The notes beneath the pieces are model-generated. The model ran no database searches, was not told the origin of the DNA, and saw only the letters and a program-made list of their open reading frames with translations. 64,000 bases of DNA from Prevotella sp. (lineage in GTDB: Bacteria; Bacteroidota; Bacteroidia; Bacteroidales; Bacteroidaceae): contig JAFTFO010000014.1 of the NCBI GenBank assembly GCA_017449495.1, positions 1-64,000 on the forward strand, given 5' to 3'. The position numbers and the translations under genes are program-made. Within the stretch, counting starts at the first letter, position 1. Each line of letters opens with the position of its first letter. Shown here piece after piece: positions 30,218 through 36,533 of the stretch.

Positions 30218-30292
30218 GATTAATTGAGTAAAGAGCGATGCTCTTTCGAGCGCGAGGTGACAAGACCGTAGGTCATGCGCCATTTGCGGGTG

Positions 30293-30324
30293 CAAAGGTA
30301 GTTATATTTTTCGACACTGCCAAA
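30293..30324 (-). promoter_or_regulatory. Promoter of tRNA-Cys
   Basis: TTTG (30321-30324), 20 nt, TACCTTTG (30293-30300) followed by CACCC on the minus strand. The -33 part lies within the 3' end of the small Cys-rich gene. Confidence 0.8.
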
Positions 30325-30475
30325 TGTTTTCCCTTTTTTTTCGCTTCTTCGTGCATTTTTCCGCCAGAGCGCAGCCTCGACAGGCTTCATTCTCGTCTGT
30401 CAGCGCCCTGTAGATTCGATATCCGACATACGCCACAGCCCCTGCCACCATGATGATTGTTACCACCGTCTGCAT
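30302..30475 (-). CDS. Small Cys-rich membrane protein, FeoB-associated type
   Basis: 57 residues. It begins MQTVVTIIMVAGAVAYVGY, one membrane helix, followed by a Cys motif (CRGCALAEKC), a basic stretch (TKKRKKRE) and a last Cys. The helix plus CxGCAL...C pattern fits the FeoB-associated Cys-rich membrane proteins, often coded near feoB; no feoB is seen here. The ATG is 4 bp after the stop of the lipid kinase gene, so it is likely read with it. A role in iron or metal handling is only a family-based guess. Confidence 0.7.
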   Translation of the reverse strand: MQTVVTIIMVAGAVAYVGYRIYRALTDENEACRGCALAEKCTKKRKKRENIWQCRKI

Positions 30476-30479
30476 TGCT

Positions 30480-31517
30480 CTATAGCTTCGTCAACTTGCG
30501 TAGCATCAGTTTGTTAATTACCATGATCCTGTGGCCTCGCTTCTCGATGTCCTCGCGTACATTATTTATATTATTAAATAAGTCACTAAAGGCATTGAGC
30601 AGGAAGTTTGGCTGCCCTGGATCTTCTGTCATGTTGGGATCGGTCAGGATACGGATACCTTGAGGCTCGATATGTACGTCTACCTCTGGGTCTGTCATGA
30701 TGGGGTCACCGTCGTAGTGGATAGCTCCTGCTTGTTTACGTCTGATGTGCAAATGCTTGGTGCGGAAGGTCTTGATCTTCGAGTTCTTGGGCAGCGTCTT
30801 CATAAACAGGTCGGCTGCTATCTGTGGGGCTTCGAGGGCGTCGAAGGGTTCCATGATGATGACATCCATCTCACCGTCTTTCATGGTGGCGCCAGGTGCG
30901 ATATAGGCATTGTTTCCATACTGCGACGCATTGGCACAGGCGATGAGGAAGGCCTTGTAGCGGTGGGTGCCTGTGTCGTCTTCCACCTCATAGGTCTCGG
31001 GCTTGTATTTCAGTCCTTCTTTCAGCACATTCTCGACATAGGTGACAGGTCCACGCTTGCCTGCCTCTGCGAATTTCAGCGAGATGAAGGCATCGAAGCC
31101 CATGCCGCAAGTACAGAAGAAAGGCAGTTGGTTGATGATGCCGTAGTCGAATGTTTCGATGTTGTAGGCATTGATGATGTCAATCGCCTTTTTCAGGTTC
31201 ACGGGGATGCAGAGATGCCTTGCCAGCCCGTTGCCTGAGCCGCAGGGCATGATAGCCAGGGCGGTCTGGCTGTGAGTAAGCGCACGGGCCACCTCATTCA
31301 CCGTGCCGTCGCCGCCCACCGCCACGACCACGTCCACCTGCCGTTCCACACAGTTCTTGGTTATCTCCGTGGCATGTCCGGCATAGCCCGTCAACTGGAT
31401 CTCGTAGTCGTACAACTCGTGATCCAGCTTCTTCTCAATCAGGTTTGGAATCTCATCCTTCGAGTGTGTGCCCGAAATGGGATTGATAATGAATACGATC
31501 TTCTTCTTCATGCTCAT
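30480..31517 (-). CDS. Diacylglycerol/sphingoid-type lipid kinase family protein
   Basis: 345 residues. N-terminal catalytic domain: FIINPISGTHSKDEIPNLIEKK, VVAVGGDGTVNEVARAL (the GGDGT nucleotide-binding motif) and MPCGSGNGLARHL, followed by a beta-sandwich domain with GMGFDAFISLKFAEAGKRG and IHYDGDPIM. This is the DagK/YegS/sphingosine kinase family, which phosphorylates a lipid hydroxyl at the inner membrane. It is divergent from spt with 162 bp between the likely start codons, so a sphingoid or ceramide substrate is attractive but not shown. Confidence 0.88.
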   Translation of the reverse strand: MSMKKKIVFIINPISGTHSKDEIPNLIEKKLDHELYDYEIQLTGYAGHATEITKNCVERQVDVVVAVGGDGTVNEVARALTHSQTALAIMPCGSGNGLARHLCIPVNLKKAIDIINAYNIETFDYGIINQLPFFCTCGMGFDAFISLKFAEAGKRGPVTYVENVLKEGLKYKPETYEVEDDTGTHRYKAFLIACANASQYGNNAYIAPGATMKDGEMDVIIMEPFDALEAPQIAADLFMKTLPKNSKIKTFRTKHLHIRRKQAGAIHYDGDPIMTDPEVDVHIEPQGIRILTDPNMTEDPGQPNFLLNAFSDLFNNINNVREDIEKRGHRIMVINKLMLRKLTKL

Positions 31518-31527
31518 AATTACTATG

Positions 31528-31557
31528 CAAAATTACGAAAATCGGTTAATAAACCAA
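31528..31557 (-). promoter_or_regulatory. Promoter of the lipid kinase gene
   Basis: On the minus strand TTG (31555-31557), 19 nt, TAATTTTG (31528-31535). The ATG is 10 nt further. Confidence 0.6.
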
Positions 31558-31604
31558 CTAATTATGCAAGAAAAATAGAAAAATAGCACTTTTATTAAGA
31601 AAAA

Positions 31605-31637
31605 CTTGCATGTTTTGATTAAAATTGTGTAACTTTG
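31605..31637 (+). promoter_or_regulatory. Promoter of spt
   Basis: CTTG (31605-31608), 21 nt, TAACTTTG (31630-31637) followed by CACCC. It shows that a TTG at 31635 cannot be the start codon and puts the start at the ATG at 31680. Confidence 0.8.
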
Positions 31638-31679
31638 CACCCTGAAAATAACAAAGACAAGTTTTTTACCTATTATAGG

Positions 31680-32867
31680 ATGGGACAATTAGAAGAGAAA
31701 TTTAAGAGCTACCGTGTGCCTCAGAAGTTCATGGAAGACGATGTTTACCCCTATTTCCGTGCCATAACGGGCAAGCAGGGTACAGAAGTCGAGATGGGCG
31801 GACAGAAGGTGCTGATGTTCGGCTCGAATGCCTACACTGGTCTTACTGGCGACCAGCGTATCATAGATGCCGCCAAGGCTGCTCTTGATAAATACGGCTC
31901 AGGATGTGCGGGTAGCCGTTTCCTTAACGGTACGCTCGACCTGCATGTACAGCTGGAGAAAGAACTGGCAGAGTTTGTCGGAAAGGATGAGGCCCTTTGC
32001 TTCTCTACCGGTTTCTCTGTGAATCAGGGTGTGCTCGCCGTTGTCTGTGGTAAGGACGACTACATCATCTGCGACGATAGGGATCATGCCTCCATCGTAG
32101 ACGGGCGCCGCCTGTCGTTTGCCAAGCAGCTGCACTATAAGCACAACGATATGGAAGATCTTGAGCGCGTGCTGCAGAAGCTGCCTCACGAGGCCATCAA
32201 GCTCATTGTCGTCGACGGTGTGTTCTCCATGGAGGGCGATCTTGCCAAACTGCCCGAAATCGTTGAGCTGAAGCACAAGTATAATTGTTCCATCATGGTC
32301 GATGAGGCTCATGGTATCGGCGTCTTCGGGCGTCAGGGTAGGGGCGTCTGCGACCACTTCGGACTCACCGACGAAGTAGATCTCATCATGGGTACCTTCT
32401 CGAAGTCGCTCGCATCTATTGGCGGCTTTATCGCCTCCGACTGGGATACGATCAACTTCCTGCGCCACAATGCCCGCTCGTATATCTTCTCTGCTTCCAA
32501 CACGCCAGCCGCCACGGCTGCTGCAATGGAGGCACTGCACATCATCCAGCAGGAGCCGGAGCGCATTGAGCGCCTGTGGCAGGTGACGAACTATGCCCTG
32601 AAGCGCTTCCGTGAGGAGGGCTTTGAGATTGGTGATACGGAGAGCCCGATTATCCCGCTCTATGTGCGTGATGCCAATAAGACGTTCCTGATGACAGCCC
32701 TCGCCTTCAAGGCTGGTGTGTTCATCAATCCCGTCGTGCCGCCTGCATGTGCACCGCAAGACACGCTTGTGCGCTATGCGTTGATGGCTACACATACGGA
32801 GGAGCAGGTGGAACGCTCTGTCAAGGCTCTGAAGAAGATATTCGTCGAGCAGGGCGTCATCAAGTAA
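31680..32867 (+). CDS. spt: Serine palmitoyltransferase
   Basis: 395 residues from the ATG at 31680. A PLP-dependent alpha-oxoamine synthase that joins serine and an acyl-CoA to 3-ketosphinganine, the first step of Bacteroidota sphingolipids, in the cytoplasm. Seen: GSNAYTGLTGDQRI, KYGSGCAGSRFLNGT, CDDRDHASIVDGRRLS, VDGVFSMEGDLA, MVDEAHGIGVFG and the PLP lysine in GTFSKSLASIGGF. Related enzymes (Kbl, BioF) are less likely, given the length, the close match of the N-terminus to Bacteroidota Spt and the lipid kinase next door. tRNA-Pro follows only 9 nt after the stop. Confidence 0.9.
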   Translation: MGQLEEKFKSYRVPQKFMEDDVYPYFRAITGKQGTEVEMGGQKVLMFGSNAYTGLTGDQRIIDAAKAALDKYGSGCAGSRFLNGTLDLHVQLEKELAEFVGKDEALCFSTGFSVNQGVLAVVCGKDDYIICDDRDHASIVDGRRLSFAKQLHYKHNDMEDLERVLQKLPHEAIKLIVVDGVFSMEGDLAKLPEIVELKHKYNCSIMVDEAHGIGVFGRQGRGVCDHFGLTDEVDLIMGTFSKSLASIGGFIASDWDTINFLRHNARSYIFSASNTPAATAAAMEALHIIQQEPERIERLWQVTNYALKRFREEGFEIGDTESPIIPLYVRDANKTFLMTALAFKAGVFINPVVPPACAPQDTLVRYALMATHTEEQVERSVKALKKIFVEQGVIK

Positions 32868-32876
32868 GAAGAAAAT

Positions 32877-32952
32877 CGAGGTGTAGCGCAGTTGGTAGCG
32901 TTCCTGGTTTGGGACCAGGCTGTCGCAGGTTCGAGTCCTGTCACCTCGACCA
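32877..32952 (+). tRNA. tRNA-Pro (TGG)
   Basis: Full cloverleaf with acceptor CGAGGTG paired to CACCTCG, anticodon loop TTTGGGA (anticodon TGG), T arm GGTTCGAGTCC and an encoded CCA. It starts 9 nt after spt with no promoter of its own in sight, so it is probably cut out of the spt transcript. Confidence 0.96.
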
Positions 32953-32963
32953 TATACGGAGAG

Positions 32964-32997
32964 ACCGCTGATTCTATGAGAGTCAGCGGTTTCTTTA
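32964..32997 (+). terminator. Terminator of spt-tRNA-Pro
   Basis: 8-bp stem ACCGCTGA (32964-32971) with TCAGCGGT (32983-32990), then TTCTTTATT. Confidence 0.8.
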
Positions 32998-33028
32998 TTA
33001 ATTGCCCTTTGAAATTTTTGTCGTTAGC

Positions 33029-33094
33029 GTTTGAGTATAGGCAAACGGTCGTTTGAGTATAGGCAAACGGTTGTTTGAGTACAGGCAAACGGTA
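33029..33094. repeat. Three tandem 22-bp repeats with GTTTG/CAAAC ends
   Basis: Units start at 33029, 33051 and 33073 with an exact 22-bp period. Each holds GTTTGAGTATAGGCAAAC, an inverted repeat with GTTTG and CAAAC arms; the third has one change. There are no unique spacers, so this is not a CRISPR array. Confidence 0.85.
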
Positions 33095-33122
33095 GAAAGG
33101 ATAGGGTAAAACCCCTATGCTC

Positions 33123-33215
33123 ATGCCTGTTAACCCCTATTAACAGGCATCAGTATCCCAGTTAACAGGCATCATCAACAACGTAAGAAGGCATCAGCAA
33201 CAACGTTACAAGGTA
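33123..33215. repeat. Cluster of AACAGGCATCA-type repeats
   Basis: An inverted pair ATGCCTGTTA (33123-33132) and TAACAGGCAT (33141-33150) is followed by further direct copies (GTTAACAGGCATCATCAACAA, then AAGGCATCAGCAACAACGTT). Purely intergenic. Confidence 0.65.
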
Positions 33216-33254
33216 TCCCTACCAAGGGTGCAAGGCTTCTATGGCACCCTAAAA

Positions 33255-33284
33255 TAATCCCCGTTAGTGAAAAATCTAACGGGG
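33255..33284 (-). terminator. Terminator of tRNA-Arg
   Basis: 9-bp stem CCCCGTTAG (33259-33267) with CTAACGGGG (33276-33284), then ATTATTTTA on the minus strand. Confidence 0.8.
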
Positions 33285-33293
33285 AGTCTAAAC

Positions 33294-33370
33294 TGGTGAT
33301 TCCGTTGGGACTCGAACCCAAGGCCTACTGCTTAGAAGGCAGTTGCTCTATCCAGCTGAGCTACGGAACC
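33294..33370 (-). tRNA. tRNA-Arg (TCT)
   Basis: The minus strand gives acceptor GGTTCCG/CGGAATC with one G-T pair, anticodon loop CTTCTAA (anticodon TCT), T arm GGTTCGAGTCC and an encoded CCA. Confidence 0.96.
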
Positions 33371-33405
33371 GACCTTTATGATGCGATTTTATCGAAAATC
33401 GGGTG

Positions 33406-33437
33406 CAAAGGTAGTGATATTTTTGGAAATAGACAAA
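33406..33437 (-). promoter_or_regulatory. Promoter of tRNA-Arg
   Basis: TTTG (33434-33437), 20 nt, TACCTTTG (33406-33413) and CACCC on the minus strand. The same form as the tRNA-Cys promoter. Confidence 0.85.
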
Positions 33438-33439
33438 TT

Positions 33440-34270
33440 TTATACGGTAAATCTTACATAAGTGCGGTCATCGAAGCTGTTGTTTCCTGGTGTGAAACCC
33501 TTTGTGGCTTTGAAACGGCCGATGTTCAGCGGGTCTGAGCGTTTCTGTTCTTCCAGTCTTTCTTCTGATTCCTGCAGTGTGGGGCAGAGAAAGGGGTAGC
33601 CGTCGGAGGCGAGGACAATCTCCCAGGGGCGGAAGTCGAGGGTGATGATGGGGACTCGTGTCTCAGGTATGAGAAAGCCGTCGATGACGGCGTAGGTCTT
33701 GTTCTGTTGTTGCATCTCTCGTAGCATCTCCGGGATGATGGCTGCCCGGGCGGTGTCGTCGACCAGAATCTCTTCTGGTGTCATGCCGCAGGCCAGCATC
33801 TGCTGTACTCGTTCAGCGCGGTGCTCGGCCAGTGTCTGTTCGTAGGGCTTAGGGTTCTCGCAGAGTTCGCCTCCGACGAGACACTGACAGTCACCCACGA
33901 GCCATATCTCCCGGCGGCGGTTCGAGTAGATGACTGCCGAGGCGCAGAGGCGCTCCTCCGGGTGGGCAGCGAGGGTTTCGGCGATAGCCTGACGGCCTGT
34001 GAGTCTCCAGAGGGGCAGGTAGGCATCGCGGAGTGCTTTTGTCGCAAGGGCGCAAAACTGGTGGCACGAGGTCTCTGGCGGCATCTTTCGGATGAGGCGG
34101 CTGACGATGGTCATGGCATAGCGGCCGTTAGTCATCCGCCGGTTCCATTGGCGGGTGGCTTTCGAGGTGCTGCCGTCGATGACGGCGATGAAGTCATTTG
34201 TGATGACCAGGCCGTCTTCGCTTTTCCTTGCGGGGTCCTTCGGCGTGAGGCTTTGCTCGATGATATTCAT
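33440..34270 (-). CDS. PP2C-like phosphatase-family protein
   Basis: 276 residues. Weak but ordered PP2C marks: an early FIAVIDGSTSK (family Asp-Gly metal motif), SAVIYSNRRREIWLVGDCQCLV (GD motif), EIVLASDGYPFL (SDG motif) and a C-terminal NSFDDRTYVRF with the second metal Asp. It may remove phosphate from Ser/Thr or act as a PP2C-like sensor. The first 77 bp overlap the 3' end of the YgiQ gene in another frame, so the two are translationally linked. Confidence 0.7.
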   Translation of the reverse strand: MNIIEQSLTPKDPARKSEDGLVITNDFIAVIDGSTSKATRQWNRRMTNGRYAMTIVSRLIRKMPPETSCHQFCALATKALRDAYLPLWRLTGRQAIAETLAAHPEERLCASAVIYSNRRREIWLVGDCQCLVGGELCENPKPYEQTLAEHRAERVQQMLACGMTPEEILVDDTARAAIIPEMLREMQQQNKTYAVIDGFLIPETRVPIITLDFRPWEIVLASDGYPFLCPTLQESEERLEEQKRSDPLNIGRFKATKGFTPGNNSFDDRTYVRFTV

Positions 34271-36122
34271 TAGAGGGAAGGGGTGAGTGGTGGTGGGTGG
34301 AAGAGTCGTAGAGCTTTGGGATGAGGTCGGGCCGCCCGATGCGTCGGAGACTTTGCTCGATATGGCGCCGCTCCTCGGGCTTGTACCAGAAGAAATACTG
34401 TCGCTGGGCGAGCTTCTCGTTCTGCGACTTGGCGCTGAATACTGGCTCCAGCGTGTAGGGATCGTAGCCGGTGTACCAGGTCTCCGTAGCGATGGTCATC
34501 GGCGTGGGGGTGAAGTCCTGCACCTGTTCTAGATGGAAGTCGAGGTCTTTGGTGATGACGGCGAGCTCAGCCATGTCCTCCTCGCGACAGCCGGGATGGG
34601 AGGAAATGAAGTAGGGGATGATCTGTTCGCGGAGGTTCTCCTCGCGGTTGATGCGGTCGAACTGGCGCTTGAACTCGTAGAACTGTTGGAACGAGGGCTT
34701 GCGCATCAGCTGCAGCACTCGGTCGCTGGTGTGCTCGGGGGCCACCTTCAGGCGCCCGCTGACGTGTCGGCAGATCAGTTCCCGGGTGTACTCGCGGGCT
34801 GCCTTGTTGGCTTCCTCGTCCTTGCCGCGGTAGAGGAGCAGGTCGTAACGCACGCCGCTGCCTATGAAGCTTCGCTTGATGCCGGGCAGGGCATCCACAG
34901 CATGATAGATGTCGAGCAGGCGCTGGTGGTTCGTGTCGAGGTTCGGACAGATCTGGGGATGGATGCAGCTTGGGCGGCGACATTTCTCACAGGCATTGAG
35001 GTTGCGGCCATGCATGCCGTACATGTTGGCCGACGGGCCGCCGAGGTCGGAGAGGTAGCCCTTGAAGTCGGGCATCTCGATCACCTGTTTCACCTCTTTC
35101 AGTATGCTCTCCTTGGAGCGGCAGGATATGAACTTGCCCTGATGAGCGGAGATGGTGCAGAAGGCGCAGCCGCCGAAACACCCGCGATGGATGTTCACGC
35201 TATGCTTGATCATGTCGTAGGCAGGGATGCGCTTGCCCTTGTATTTGGGATGGGGCTGACGGGTATAGGGCAGGTCGAAGGAGGCATCGAGTTCTTCCGT
35301 CGTCATTGGCGGGTAGGGTGGGTTGACGACGACGTATCGACCATCGACACCCTGAATCAGCCGTTGTGCGTGCATCATGTTCGACTGCTCCTCGATATGG
35401 CGGAAGTTCTCGGCCTGCGAGCGCTTGTTCTTCAAGCACTCCTCGTGGCTGTGCAGTACGATGTCGGCGTCGGTGATTCCCCCTGGAATATCCTCCTTAC
35501 GTGAGAGGTAGACCGTCTGGGGAACGTCACGGATATCACCGATCTGCTGGCCTTCGCTAAGCCGGCGTGCGAGCTCCAGAGTTGGTTTCTCGCCCATGCC
35601 GTAGGTGATCATGTCGGCACCAGAGTCGCAGAGGATGCATCGCCGCAGCTCATCCTGCCAGTAGTCGTAGTGGGTGACGCGGCGCAGCGAGGCCTCGATG
35701 CCGCCGAGGATGACGGGCACGTCGGGGAAGAGCTGCTTGAGAATCTTCGTATAGACGATGGTGGGGTATTCTGGTCGCATGTCGTGTCGACCGTCGGGCG
35801 AGTAGGCATCCTCAGAACGCAGGCGGCGGTTGGCGGTGTATTTGTTCACCATCGAGTCCATGCAGCCCGGCGCAATACCGAAGAAGAGGCGGGGACGACC
35901 GAGTTTCTTGAAGTCGCGGAAGTCACCGTGCCAGTCAGGCTGCGGGACAATCGCCACCCGATAGCCTGCTGCCTCGAGTGTTCGTCCGATGACAGCTGCA
36001 CCAAAAGAAGGATGGTCGATATATGCGTCACCAGAAAAGAGAATCACGTCGACCTCCGTCCATCCGCGGAGTTCGAGTTCCTTCTTGGTCGTCGGCAGAA
36101 AGTCCGTCAGCCTATATTCCAC
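34194..36122 (-). CDS. YgiQ-family radical SAM protein
   Basis: 642 residues. N-terminal B12-binding-like domain (VILFSGDAYIDHPSFGAAVI), then the radical SAM domain with the 4Fe-4S cysteines Cys315, Cys319 and Cys322 in RGCFGGCAFCTIS, a Cys-rich segment (CEKCRRPSCIHPQICP) that may bind a second cluster, and a basic, His-rich tail. The YgiQ family reaction is not established. The C-terminal tail (PRKEKRRRPGHHK) is coded in the overlap with the PP2C-like gene. Confidence 0.9.
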   Translation of the reverse strand: MEYRLTDFLPTTKKELELRGWTEVDVILFSGDAYIDHPSFGAAVIGRTLEAAGYRVAIVPQPDWHGDFRDFKKLGRPRLFFGIAPGCMDSMVNKYTANRRLRSEDAYSPDGRHDMRPEYPTIVYTKILKQLFPDVPVILGGIEASLRRVTHYDYWQDELRRCILCDSGADMITYGMGEKPTLELARRLSEGQQIGDIRDVPQTVYLSRKEDIPGGITDADIVLHSHEECLKNKRSQAENFRHIEEQSNMMHAQRLIQGVDGRYVVVNPPYPPMTTEELDASFDLPYTRQPHPKYKGKRIPAYDMIKHSVNIHRGCFGGCAFCTISAHQGKFISCRSKESILKEVKQVIEMPDFKGYLSDLGGPSANMYGMHGRNLNACEKCRRPSCIHPQICPNLDTNHQRLLDIYHAVDALPGIKRSFIGSGVRYDLLLYRGKDEEANKAAREYTRELICRHVSGRLKVAPEHTSDRVLQLMRKPSFQQFYEFKRQFDRINREENLREQIIPYFISSHPGCREEDMAELAVITKDLDFHLEQVQDFTPTPMTIATETWYTGYDPYTLEPVFSAKSQNEKLAQRQYFFWYKPEERRHIEQSLRRIGRPDLIPKLYDSSTHHHSPLPSNEYHRAKPHAEGPRKEKRRRPGHHK

Positions 36123-36141
36123 CTCTCTCGATCTTCAGTTC

Positions 36142-36486
36142 TCAATTAAACGGCGTACCTTGGAAGGCGCGGGTGGTGGAACCCAGGTTGTCGTTGCCCT
36201 GGTTCTTCCAGTTGATGTAGAGCAGCACCAACTGCTGGAGTCCGAAGGCTTTCATGTTAGGATGATAGATGACATCGAGGCAGAGATCAAGCAGGTCCTT
36301 GTCGAGTCCGGACTGGGCTTCGAGTAGGGAACGAACGTTCAGCTTGAGCTTTTCTAATACTTGTTCGTCGACGTAACCGTTAGAGTCGATCAGGTCGCGC
36401 AACAGTTGGTACTTCTCGATGGTCTGGAGATGACTCTCCTGGATTTCGATGCTCCGTGTGCCGGAGGAATTGGTCTGGATCTTCAT
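36142..36486 (-). CDS. Small conserved protein of unknown function
   Basis: 114 residues, without signal or membrane segments and mostly helical by composition (SHLQTIEKYQLLRDLID, VLEKLKLNVRSLLEAQSG, LLDLCLDVIYHPNM). I do not recognise it. It lies between YgiQ (19 bp) and the amidase/golvesin gene (47 bp) in the same direction. Confidence 0.7.
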   Translation of the reverse strand: MKIQTNSSGTRSIEIQESHLQTIEKYQLLRDLIDSNGYVDEQVLEKLKLNVRSLLEAQSGLDKDLLDLCLDVIYHPNMKAFGLQQLVLLYINWKNQGNDNLGSTTRAFQGTPFN

Positions 36487-36533
36487 GTCAAATTACTTTT
36501 TGGTTGTTTGTTAATATGATTTGTTCTTAGTGA

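Larger units (their letters stand above)
32953..33293. other. 341-bp gene-free interval between tRNA-Pro and tRNA-Arg
   Basis: It holds the terminator of spt-tRNA-Pro, three 22-bp tandem repeats (33029-33094), a family of AACAGGCATC repeats (33123-33215) and the terminator of tRNA-Arg. No ORF with coding character is seen. Confidence 0.8.

Noticed and set aside
31635..31679. TTG start for spt at 31635
   Set aside because: The TTG lies inside the -7 box TAACTTTG of the promoter, upstream of the transcription start; the ATG at 31680 is the start.
33029..33094. CRISPR array
   Set aside because: The repeats are tandem without spacers, only three units, and no cas gene is near.
34533..35504. 323-codon plus-strand ORF opposite the YgiQ gene
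   Set aside because: Antisense shadow; the radical SAM motifs on the other strand are clear.
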